From: Rhizomicrobium sp.
Lineage (GTDB): Bacteria > Pseudomonadota > Alphaproteobacteria > Micropepsales > Micropepsaceae
Length of the DNA: 64,000 nucleotides
Assembly: GCA_037200045.1 (NCBI GenBank)
Contig: JBBCHM010000001.1
Coordinates: 930,001-994,000 of the forward strand
Direction: 5' to 3'
Part shown: positions 1 to 6,742 of the stretch, one piece after another
Layout: every line of letters starts with the position of its first letter
Numbering within the stretch: position 1 is the stretch's first letter
Notes under the pieces: generated by a model
Told to the model about the DNA's origin: nothing
What the model saw: only the letters and a program-made list of their open reading frames with translations
Database searches by the model: none
Translations under genes and position numbers: made by a program

Positions 1-1
1 G

Positions 2-490
2 CATGCGGGCGCGCCGGACGTCCGCGTCTTCCGCGAGAACCGCCAGGTCGCGACGGCCGATTCGGATGGCGACGCGCTCATCACGGGGCTGGTGCCCTAT
101 ACCGAGAACCGGATTTCCATCGACCCGCGCGACTATGGGTTTTCGACCATCATCGACACGACCGACAAAATCGTCGTGCCGCGCCGCATGAGCGGGGTGA
201 TCGTCGACCTGGCGCCGACCTCGCGCGATCCCGCGATCGTCGTTCTCACCCTGGCGGACGGCGAGCCGCCGCCGCCCGGCTCGCGCGCCACGCTGGACGA
301 CGGCGGCGAACCGCTCGTCGTGGGACGCGGCGGCGAGGTCTTCATCGCCGATTTTCCCCACGCCGTGCGGGGCACGGTCGAATACGGCGCGCAAACCTGC
401 CGTTTCGAAATATCGCCGCCCGCCGCGCCCTCGCGGGACGCGATCCCCCGGCTCGGGCCGGTCCTTTGCGCGACGGGGGGCGGGATATGA
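2..490 (+). CDS. Fimbrial outer-membrane usher, C-terminal part (partial)
   Basis: This is the 3' end of a gene that begins before the window, about 162 residues. The frame is open from base 2. The segment around residues 28-60 (reading GLVPYTENRISIDPRDYGF, then a valine-rich strand) resembles the end of the FimD/PapC usher beta-barrel. The following plug-like beta domain has proline and glycine turns, including a run of PPPPG. Ushers form the outer-membrane pore that secretes and assembles pilin subunits delivered by a periplasmic chaperone. The stop overlaps the next gene's start by ATGA, so the two are translationally coupled, and that next gene encodes a spore-coat-U-type subunit. This is the usual order in Csu-like archaic chaperone-usher operons. 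The chaperone and other subunits would lie upstream of the window. Confidence 0.75.
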   Translation, partial: HAGAPDVRVFRENRQVATADSDGDALITGLVPYTENRISIDPRDYGFSTIIDTTDKIVVPRRMSGVIVDLAPTSRDPAIVVLTLADGEPPPPGSRATLDDGGEPLVVGRGGEVFIADFPHAVRGTVEYGAQTCRFEISPPAAPSRDAIPRLGPVLCATGGGI

Positions 491-987
491 TCCGCCGGCT
501 ACGTCTTCTCTCATATGCCTTTTGCTTGGTGCTTCTCGCCGCGACGGCGCCGCAGCGGGCGTCCGCCGGGGCCTGCGGCGTCGCGCTCAATCCGGTCCTG
601 GTGTTGGCCAGCGGGGTGTCCTTCGGCCTGTATTCGCCAGGCGCCGCCACGGCCGCGACCTCCAGCGGCACTATCACCGTGACCTGCACGGTCGTGCTCG
701 GCTCGACCTTGCCGAGCTTCTCGGTCGCGCTGTCGGCCGGCACGAACGGCACTTTCGCCCAAAGGAAGATGGCCTTCGGAACCGCGCGCCTGAATTACAA
801 TCTCTATACCAGCCCAGCCCTGACCACGATCTGGGGCGACGGCACGACCCCGACGATGACGCAGTCCTACGCCGCGAGCGGCGGGCTCGCCCTGACGACA
901 TTCACGGTCTATGGCAGCGTTCCGACTCATCAGTTCTCGGCGCTCGGCCTTTTTGGCGACGGCATCACGGTGACGGTGACCTATTGA
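487..987 (+). CDS. Spore coat U (SCPU) domain pilin subunit
   Basis: A 166-residue secreted protein. Residues 1-26 form a signal peptide with an arginine-rich start, a hydrophobic core and a likely cleavage after ASA. The mature part begins with a cysteine and has a second cysteine in VTCTVV, spaced as in SCPU-domain beta-sandwich subunits. It ends in the aromatic strand DGITVTVTY, as donor-strand-exchanged pilins do. I chose the ATG at 487 because it overlaps the usher stop as ATGA; an in-frame ATG at 466 would add seven unlikely residues before the signal peptide. It is probably the tip or minor subunit of the Csu-like pilus made by the usher upstream. Family assignment is good; its position in the pilus is inferred. 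Confidence 0.8.
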   Translation: MIRRLRLLSYAFCLVLLAATAPQRASAGACGVALNPVLVLASGVSFGLYSPGAATAATSSGTITVTCTVVLGSTLPSFSVALSAGTNGTFAQRKMAFGTARLNYNLYTSPALTTIWGDGTTPTMTQSYAASGGLALTTFTVYGSVPTHQFSALGLFGDGITVTVTY

Positions 988-1020
988 GATCGGAGTTCCC
1001 GCGTCGGTCGAAGGGTCTCG

Positions 1021-1075
1021 AACAATTTTTTGCGAAATTTTGGAACTATTGAATAAAGAGATTGTTGTGACGAAG
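1021..1075 (+). promoter_or_regulatory. AT-rich candidate promoter region of the RiPP operon
   Basis: The 148 bases between the pilin gene and the HPr-kinase-like gene contain an A/T-rich stretch (aacaattttttgcgaaattt followed by an ATTGAATAAAGAG segment) in otherwise very GC-rich DNA. It could hold the promoter of the kinase/B2 genes. No convincing -35/-10 pair with standard spacing is visible, so only the base composition supports this. Confidence 0.25.
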
Positions 1076-1141
1076 GGTGGCATTGGCGTTCTGCGTGTCG
1101 AATCGGCGAAAGCTTGATCCCGAGCCGATGAGAGGATGCGT

Positions 1142-2086
1142 ATGGAATTGCCTTGGACCTATTTCGCGCTCGGCCTTTGCATCCGGTCCGAACAGCCGAT
1201 TCCCGAACTGGCCGGCTGCCTTGACGGCGCGGGCTGTCCGGGGCCGGTCGTCGAAATCCGATGGGCGGCATTGGACGCCGTCCTGCCGGGCGCGCGCTAC
1301 CGGGGTCCCATCATCCAGGTCGGCGACGAGGAGATCCAGCTTGCCGTCGGCGTCATCGCGCGCTTTCGCATGCGCGCCGGCCGCGAGATCGTCGTCGACG
1401 CGCTGGCCGGTGCGTCGGGGCGCGATGTCCGCGCCTATCTGCTCGGCGCGGCGCTCGGCATATTGTGCCATCAACGCGCCTTGTTGCCGTTGCACGCCAA
1501 CGCCGTCGTGATGCAGGGCCGCGTGGTCGCCATCGCCGGACGCTCCGGCGCCGGCAAATCGACGCTCGCCGCGCATTACCACGACAAGGGCCACGAGATC
1601 CTGTCGGACGACGTCTGCGCCGTGAGCTTTCCGCAGGAGGGCGGCCCGCTCGCCTGGTCGGGCATCCCGCGGCTGCGGCTGTGGCGCGATTCGGCGGAAG
1701 CTTCGGGCCGCGACGTGGATCGGCTGGAACCGGTTGCCGACGGCCTGGAGAAATATCACTGGCCGGTCAAATTGCACGCGCCGCAGGAAGGCCTCCTGCT
1801 CGATCGAATCTACGTCCTGTCCGATTCCGGGAGCGGCCCGCGGCCCGCGATTTCGCGGCTCGCGGGGGCCGACGCCCTGGAGGCCATCATGGAACAGACC
1901 TTCCGCCGCGAATATCTCGGCCTGATGGACGGCGCGGAGCAGCGTTTCGCGCGCGGCGTCGCGCTGCTGGCCAGCGTGCCGGTGTTCCGCGTTCCCTGGC
2001 CGCACGATTTTCGTTTACTCGCCGGCGAGGCCGCGCGGCTCGAAGACCATATCCTCGACGACGCCATGACGGAGGGCGCGCGGTGA
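1142..2086 (+). CDS. HPr kinase/phosphorylase-like ATP-dependent serine kinase of a lasso-type cluster
   Basis: About 314 residues. A Walker A loop GRSGAGKST lies near residues 133-141, preceded by LLPLHANAV (His about 118) and followed by ILSDDVCAV (Asp about 156-157), the order seen in the C-terminal catalytic domain of HPr kinase. The N-terminal part does not resemble the HprK sensor domain. Kinases of this kind occur in lasso-peptide clusters; PadeK in the paeninodin pathway phosphorylates the C-terminal serine of the precursor. The precursor encoded 680 bases downstream ends in serine, so that role is likely here (inference). The ATG at 1142 has AGAGG six bases upstream; an ATG at 1136 sits directly on that ribosome site. 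The stop overlaps the next gene by GTGA. A role in carbohydrate PTS control is unlikely in this context. Confidence 0.8.
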   Translation: MELPWTYFALGLCIRSEQPIPELAGCLDGAGCPGPVVEIRWAALDAVLPGARYRGPIIQVGDEEIQLAVGVIARFRMRAGREIVVDALAGASGRDVRAYLLGAALGILCHQRALLPLHANAVVMQGRVVAIAGRSGAGKSTLAAHYHDKGHEILSDDVCAVSFPQEGGPLAWSGIPRLRLWRDSAEASGRDVDRLEPVADGLEKYHWPVKLHAPQEGLLLDRIYVLSDSGSGPRPAISRLAGADALEAIMEQTFRREYLGLMDGAEQRFARGVALLASVPVFRVPWPHDFRLLAGEAARLEDHILDDAMTEGAR

Positions 2087-2556
2087 GACGGATCTGGTTC
2101 CGGCTTCGCGAAGTCGCGGCGGCGAGCGCGGGCAAAAGGCTGCTGCTCTGCGAGACGCTGGTCGCGCTGTCGGCGGCGAGCCTGGCGATCCGGCTCCTGC
2201 CCTTCCGGACGGTCATGTCCATGGCGGAGCGCGCCGCATCCGGTCCCGCGCCTGCGTCCACGCCGCGGCAAGCGGCCTGCGCGCGCGTGCGCTGGTCGGT
2301 GGCTACCTGCGCCCGCCACCTTCCCTGGCGTCCGCTGTGTTTTCCGCAAGGGCTGGCGGCGCAGTGGATGCTGCACCGCCGCCGCGTCCCGTCGGTTCTT
2401 TTCTATGGCGCCGCGCCCGACGCCGCGAAAGGCCTCGCGGCGCATGTGTGGGTGTGCGATCGCGATGTGCCGGTCGTCGGGGGAAGGGCCGCGGAAGGCA
2501 TGGCCGTCCTGGCGAGATTTCCGGCCGGCCGATCGGGCCGCGCGGCATTCTCTTGA
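2083..2556 (+). CDS. Lasso peptide biosynthesis B2 protein (transglutaminase-like leader protease)
   Basis: A 157-residue protein started by GTG at 2083, overlapping the kinase stop by four bases. The C-terminal half carries the Transglut_core3 pattern of lasso B2 proteases: CFPQGLAAQWMLHRRR with Cys86, then AAHVWVCDRD with His121 and Asp126 or Asp128, a plausible Cys-His-Asp catalytic set. The N-terminal 60 residues are hydrophobic and arginine-rich, as usual for the family. B2 enzymes remove the leader peptide after the B1 element has bound it. Here B2 lies upstream of the precursor rather than after the cyclase, together with the kinase. Length matches the family (about 140-160 residues). 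Confidence 0.85.
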   Translation: MRRIWFRLREVAAASAGKRLLLCETLVALSAASLAIRLLPFRTVMSMAERAASGPAPASTPRQAACARVRWSVATCARHLPWRPLCFPQGLAAQWMLHRRRVPSVLFYGAAPDAAKGLAAHVWVCDRDVPVVGGRAAEGMAVLARFPAGRSGRAAFS

Positions 2557-2579
2557 CGCTACCGGCGCCGTAGGACGCT

Positions 2580-2760
2580 TGCTTGGAGATTATTATCGGA
2601 TGTGTGATATAAATGAAGTGATAACGAGAATGTATATTGTATTTAGTTTCATGATCTTAAGTAAATATGTTCCATTTATTTCAATATGATGGGAACTTTA
2701 CTGTGCCATTGACCGCATAATATTACGACTATACTTTCCGCAAATACAACCTAGAGGACA
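2580..2760 (+). promoter_or_regulatory. AT-rich leader/promoter region of the RiPP precursor gene
   Basis: About 180 bases with much lower GC than the surroundings separate the B2 gene from the precursor gene. A possible promoter is TTGACC at 2709-2714 and TATACT at 2730-2735, but the 15-base spacer is short. The ribosome site AGAGGA at 2753-2758 is well spaced from the ATG at 2765. A separate promoter would let the precursor be made in excess over the enzymes. A 29-codon reading frame at 2600-2689 looks like chance. Confidence 0.45.
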
Positions 2761-2764
2761 CACA

Positions 2765-2917
2765 ATGGCCAGAAGCGACGAGCAACGAGAACGGGCGGAC
2801 CAAAGCGGTGCCGCTTCGGCGGGCGTCTATGAAAAGCCGGCCTTCCATCGGATCGGCGCCGACGAGGCGGAAACGGGAATCCAATTCGGTCCCGAAATTC
2901 TGATCTTGCTAAGTTGA
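2765..2917 (+). CDS. Lasso-type RiPP precursor peptide (50 residues)
   Basis: This short gene codes 50 residues after a good ribosome site (AGAGGA, six-base spacing). Residues 22-31 read YEKPAFHRIG, matching the YxxPxLxxxG recognition motif of lasso leaders. Thr37 sits where lasso leaders have their conserved cleavage-site threonine, six residues after Gly31. The remaining sequence is GIQFGPEILILLS (residues 38-50). With Gly38 as core residue 1, Glu44 is at position 7, giving a seven-residue macrolactam as in xanthomonins. With the usual Thr at -2, the core would start at Ile39 and the acid would be at position 6, outside known rings. The peptide ends in Ser50, the kind of residue that lasso-cluster HPr-like kinases phosphorylate. 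It lies directly before the B1 and cyclase genes. Gene assignment is strong; exact cleavage and topology are not. Confidence 0.8.
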   Translation: MARSDEQRERADQSGAASAGVYEKPAFHRIGADEAETGIQFGPEILILLS

Positions 2918-2966
2918 GCGCGCCAGCGCCGGTCGCGGGTATCCATTGACCCGCGCCTCTCCGGGG

Positions 2967-3281
2967 ATGGGAAACGACGCGCCGCTGACGCCGGCGTCTT
3001 TCGTGGTGCGCAGCAACAACCTGGTGCAAGCGGAGGTCAACGGCGAGATCGTCGCCCTGCACATCGAAAAAGGGGTTTGCTACGGGCTGAACAAGGTGGG
3101 CTCGCGCGTGTGGGAGCTGGCGGCCCTGCCGGTACATGTCTGCGACATCTGCTCGACCCTTTCGAAGGAATACGACGTCGCGCCGGACACCTGCGAGAGC
3201 GACGTCATCGCTTTGCTCGAAGGCTTGCGCGCGGAAGGCCTGATCGACGCGCTTCCCGCGAATGAACCGTCCGGCCCCTAG
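2967..3281 (+). CDS. PqqD-like RiPP recognition element (lasso B1 protein)
   Basis: A 104-residue protein of the PqqD fold. It has an N-terminal strand pair (FVVRSNNLVQAEVNGEIVALHIEKGVCYGLN), then VGSRVWELA, then a helical tail with EYDVAPDTCESDVIALLEGLRAEGLI. The order matches stand-alone RREs that bind the leader motif YxxPxL and present it to the B2 protease. I took the ATG at 2967; a TTG at 2946 in frame would add seven residues and neither has a strong ribosome site. It is followed after two bases by the cyclase gene, so the two are co-translated. Confidence 0.85.
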   Translation: MGNDAPLTPASFVVRSNNLVQAEVNGEIVALHIEKGVCYGLNKVGSRVWELAALPVHVCDICSTLSKEYDVAPDTCESDVIALLEGLRAEGLIDALPANEPSGP

Positions 3282-3283
3282 AG

Positions 3284-5224
3284 ATGACCGCCATCGCCGG
3301 CGTGTGGCGTCTCGGCGGCCGGTCGGATGCGGCGCCCGCCTGCGCCCGCATGCTGGCGGCGCAGAAGATCTACGGACCCGACAGGGCGGATCAATGGGAC
3401 GACGGCTTCATCGCCGTCGGCCGGGCGCTGTTTCGCCTGCTGCCCGAAGACGTTCACGACACGCAGCCGCTGGTCGGTTCTGCCGGCAATCTCGTCCTGG
3501 TGGCCGACATCCGGCTGGATAACCGCGACGACCTCATCGCCGCGCTCGGTCTGTCCCAGCCATCCGCGCGCAGGCTCTGCGACGCGGCGATCCTGCTGGC
3601 GGCCTTCGAGCGCTGGGATGCGGGCTGCCTCGACCGCATCGTTGGCGACTTCGCCTTCGCGGTCTGGGATCTGCGGCGCCGCCGCCTGGTGCTCGCGCGC
3701 GATCCGTTGGGCCAGCGGCCGCTGCACTATCATCGCGCCGCCGGCCTGTTCGCCTTTGCGACCATGCCCAAGGGGCTGCACGCGCTGGCCGAGATCCCGC
3801 GCGCGCCGGACGAGGACCGTGTCGCGGAATTCGTCGTCCTGCTGCCGGAATCCGGCTCGCCGTCCTATTTCGCCGGAATCGAACGCGTCGAGCCCGGCCA
3901 CGTCGTGACGGTCGACGCCAAGGGCCTTGCGAGCCGCCGCTATTGGGAACCGTCGCGGCCGATCGCGTCCTTCAAGACGGCAGGCGATTATGAGGAGGGG
4001 CTGCGCCATTACGTCGATCTGGCGATGCGGTCGCGCCTGCGCGGCGTGTCCGGCACGGTCGCCACCCATCTGAGCGCGGGGCTCGACAGCTCCATCGTCA
4101 CCGCGACGGCCGCCCGGCAGATGGCGCTGTCGGGTGGGCGCGTCGTGGCCTTCACCGCGGTCCCGCGGAACGGCCACGTGGCCGCGCCAAGCGAGAGTCG
4201 CATCGGCGACGAGGGCCCGCTCGCGGCGTCGACGGCGGCGCTCCATCCGAACATCGACCATGTCGCGATCAGCGGCGACCCGGCCGCGCTGCTCGCGGAA
4301 CTCGACCGCTATTTCTTCCTGTTCGAACAGCCGGTCCGCGATCTGCCCAATGGCGCCTGGATCTGCGCCATCAACGACGCGATCCGCCGGCGCAAGATCG
4401 CGATATTGCTGCCGGCCTATATGGGAAACCTGACGCTCAGCTACAACGGCTTCGAGCGCCTGGCGCAGGAGGTCGGGCGCGGACGCTGGCTTAGCTGGTA
4501 TCGCGAATGCGCCGCGGTAATCCGCAGCGGCCATATGAGTCGGCTGGGCGCGCTCGCCGCCAGCTTCGGCCCGCAATTGCCGGCGCCCCTGTGGCTCTGG
4601 CTGAAGCGGGTCATCGCGCACCGCGATCTCGATGTGCGGTCCTATACCGGCATCCATCCCGAGCGGCTCGTGGAGCTCGACCTGGCGGGCCGGGCGCGGT
4701 CGCGCGATCTCGACTTCGCCTATCGGCCGCGCAAGGACGGCTTTGCGACGCGGCTTTGGGCGCTGCGTCGCGTCGACATGGGAAACGTCAACAAGGGCAC
4801 GCTGGCCGGCTGGGGCATCGACCAGCGCGATCCGACGACCGACCGGCGGCTGGTGGAGTTCTGCCTGGGCGTGCCGGCGGAGCAGTTCCTTTCGAACGGC
4901 GTCACGCGCGCGCTCGCGCGCCGGGCCTTTGCGGATCGCGTTCCCGACGCCGTCCTGAACGAGCGGCGCCGCGGCCGCCAGGGCGCCGACTGGCATGAAG
5001 GCGTCAACGCGGCGCGAGTCCCGATCGCGGCAGAAATCGCGCGGCTCGGCGATTGCGCCGCCGCGGTCCGGACGCTCGATCTGGCGCGCCTGCACGGATT
5101 GGCCGCCGACTGGCCGCGCGACGGATGGGAGCGGGATTCCACCGAACTGTCCTATCGCATCGTGCTGTTGCGTGCCTTGGCCGTCGGACATTTCCTGCGC
5201 AAGGCCGGCGGCGGCAATATGTGA
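3284..5224 (+). CDS. Asparagine-synthetase-like lasso peptide cyclase (macrolactam synthetase)
   Basis: A 646-residue homologue of class B asparagine synthetase. The N-terminal glutaminase-like domain (about residues 1-220) lacks the nucleophile Cys2 (Thr is present), so it should not release ammonia from glutamine; this is normal for lasso cyclases. The synthetase domain has the pyrophosphate loop SAGLDSS at residues 264-270. In lasso pathways this enzyme adenylates the side-chain carboxylate of the core Asp/Glu and joins it to the N-terminal amine to close the ring. Position after precursor and B1 supports that role. The next gene is convergent, with only 11 bases between the two stops. Confidence 0.85.
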   Translation: MTAIAGVWRLGGRSDAAPACARMLAAQKIYGPDRADQWDDGFIAVGRALFRLLPEDVHDTQPLVGSAGNLVLVADIRLDNRDDLIAALGLSQPSARRLCDAAILLAAFERWDAGCLDRIVGDFAFAVWDLRRRRLVLARDPLGQRPLHYHRAAGLFAFATMPKGLHALAEIPRAPDEDRVAEFVVLLPESGSPSYFAGIERVEPGHVVTVDAKGLASRRYWEPSRPIASFKTAGDYEEGLRHYVDLAMRSRLRGVSGTVATHLSAGLDSSIVTATAARQMALSGGRVVAFTAVPRNGHVAAPSESRIGDEGPLAASTAALHPNIDHVAISGDPAALLAELDRYFFLFEQPVRDLPNGAWICAINDAIRRRKIAILLPAYMGNLTLSYNGFERLAQEVGRGRWLSWYRECAAVIRSGHMSRLGALAASFGPQLPAPLWLWLKRVIAHRDLDVRSYTGIHPERLVELDLAGRARSRDLDFAYRPRKDGFATRLWALRRVDMGNVNKGTLAGWGIDQRDPTTDRRLVEFCLGVPAEQFLSNGVTRALARRAFADRVPDAVLNERRRGRQGADWHEGVNAARVPIAAEIARLGDCAAAVRTLDLARLHGLAADWPRDGWERDSTELSYRIVLLRALAVGHFLRKAGGGNM

Positions 5225-5235
5225 TCGCGCGGCCG

Positions 5236-6741
5236 TCACGAAAGCGGCTTGCGGCACCAGAAATCGTACATTTGCGAAAACAGGAACGGATCGTCCCGTT
5301 CCAGCCGGCCCCAGGCGGCGATATCGCGATACAGCGTGCCGATCGGCGTGCCGGCGCGGAACCGGGCGGCGCGCCGGCGCGGCGGCAGGGCGTATCCCAG
5401 AAAGACAAGTCCCAGCCTCTCGATCGCCCTCGCAATGCGCGGCACGTCGAAGGCGTCTTCATGCCGGTGCAGCAGCAGGTCGAACACGCTGGCCAACGTG
5501 TAGAAGTCGGGCGATCCCGCCACCAAAGCCGGTGCCTTCTCGATCAGGCGCCGCCGCACCGCGCGCAACAGATCGGCGTCGACGGGCTGCGCCGCCAGAT
5601 CGGTGATCAGGGTCCGCGCCGCCCGTATCCGCAGCCGCGCCACCGCGCTGTAGACCATCACGCGCATGACGCCGCCGGGCTTGAGCGCGCGCAGGAGCGC
5701 CTCCCATCCGGCCTCCGGATCGGGCAGGTGATGGAGCACGCCGCTGCAGATGATGGCGTCAAACCGGGTTTGCAGCGACGCGACGTCGTGAAGATCGAGC
5801 GCGAGAAACGTGATATTGCGCAATCCCGCCGCCGCGCAGCGCTCCGCTCCGTAGCGCAGGCTGGCCTCGCTTATGTCGATCGCCGTTATGTCGGCGTCCG
5901 GACATTGGCGCGCCCAGATCGCCGCCTCGCGCCCGGTGCCGCAGCCGGCGACCAGGATCTCCGCTCGCAGGGGCGCGCCGCCCGGGCCGCCGGGGTCGAG
6001 TTTCTCGAGCAAGCGCGGCAGGATTGTGGTCTTGGAGACCATGATGCGAGACCACGCCGGATACGGCCAGGATTCGTATTGACCCGCGACAGCGCGGGTT
6101 GTCGGGTCGGCATGGGCCGGCCGCGCGACGGCGAAAGGCGGCGGCGGCGGCCGGTAGGCGCGCGCGATGTCCGCGTCGCCTTGCGTGCCGAGGCGTTCTT
6201 CCTCTTCGGCATCGAAAAGCCAGGCGCCGTCGTTTCGAACGGTCTGCGCCGCCAGCGCCGCGACCGAACGCGGAAACGCGGGCCAGCAATCCGTCAACAG
6301 CAGCCAGCGGCGAAGCGCCGTCAGGGAAATTTCGACATCCAGATTCGTGACATGCGTCTCGCGCAGCAACTGCTGGGCCAACAGGTTGGTCTCCAGCCAC
6401 CGCGCCACATCGGCCGGCGCCGCCGACGCCCGCAGGAGAGGCGTTTCGCGCGAAAGCAGAATCCAACCGGCCGGGCCGATGAACCACGGATCGACCTCCG
6501 CGTCGCCCAAGAGGGCATGCAAGGACGACGCCCTGTCCGGCGCGATCAGATCCGGGCTGTCCAGAAGCAGGCGCGCGACGAGCGCCTTCGCCTGCCGATC
6601 GTCCGGCGCGGCGTCCAGGAGGGTCCATGCCGCCGCGAGCGCTTCGCCGGCTTGCCCAGCCGCCTCGTGCGCCAGCGCGACGGTCATCGACCGTTCTGCC
6701 TCGCGTGGCCGGAAACTCGCGTCGCCGCTTTCCGATATCAT
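5236..6741 (-). CDS. Class I SAM-dependent methyltransferase with a helical N-terminal region
   Basis: 501 residues. The first 240 or so are alpha-helical and alanine-rich, with tetratricopeptide-like segments, and may bind a substrate. The C-terminal half is a Rossmann methyltransferase: motif I VAGCGTG at residues 264-270, an acidic strand end at DITAIDIS, and SGVLHHLPDPEAGWEALLRALKPGG as later motifs. QYESWPYPAWSRI before motif I is typical of a group of bacterial methyltransferases with TPR-like N-termini. The gene starts one base after the stop of the radical SAM gene, so the two form an operon reading toward the lasso genes. A tailoring role on a peptide is inferred from context; it might act on another substrate. 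Confidence 0.75.
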   Translation of the reverse strand: MISESGDASFRPREAERSMTVALAHEAAGQAGEALAAAWTLLDAAPDDRQAKALVARLLLDSPDLIAPDRASSLHALLGDAEVDPWFIGPAGWILLSRETPLLRASAAPADVARWLETNLLAQQLLRETHVTNLDVEISLTALRRWLLLTDCWPAFPRSVAALAAQTVRNDGAWLFDAEEEERLGTQGDADIARAYRPPPPPFAVARPAHADPTTRAVAGQYESWPYPAWSRIMVSKTTILPRLLEKLDPGGPGGAPLRAEILVAGCGTGREAAIWARQCPDADITAIDISEASLRYGAERCAAAGLRNITFLALDLHDVASLQTRFDAIICSGVLHHLPDPEAGWEALLRALKPGGVMRVMVYSAVARLRIRAARTLITDLAAQPVDADLLRAVRRRLIEKAPALVAGSPDFYTLASVFDLLLHRHEDAFDVPRIARAIERLGLVFLGYALPPRRRAARFRAGTPIGTLYRDIAAWGRLERDDPFLFSQMYDFWCRKPLS

Positions 6742-6742
6742 G

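Noticed and set aside
1142..2086. HPr kinase as part of the phosphotransferase system
   Set aside because: It is fused by overlap to a lasso B2 gene, lacks a sensor domain, and the ptsN region at 49.8 kb has no hprK beside it.
2600..2689. A 29-codon AT-rich frame that could be a second small peptide
   Set aside because: No ribosome site, no leader motif, and it lies in a stretch that looks like a promoter region.
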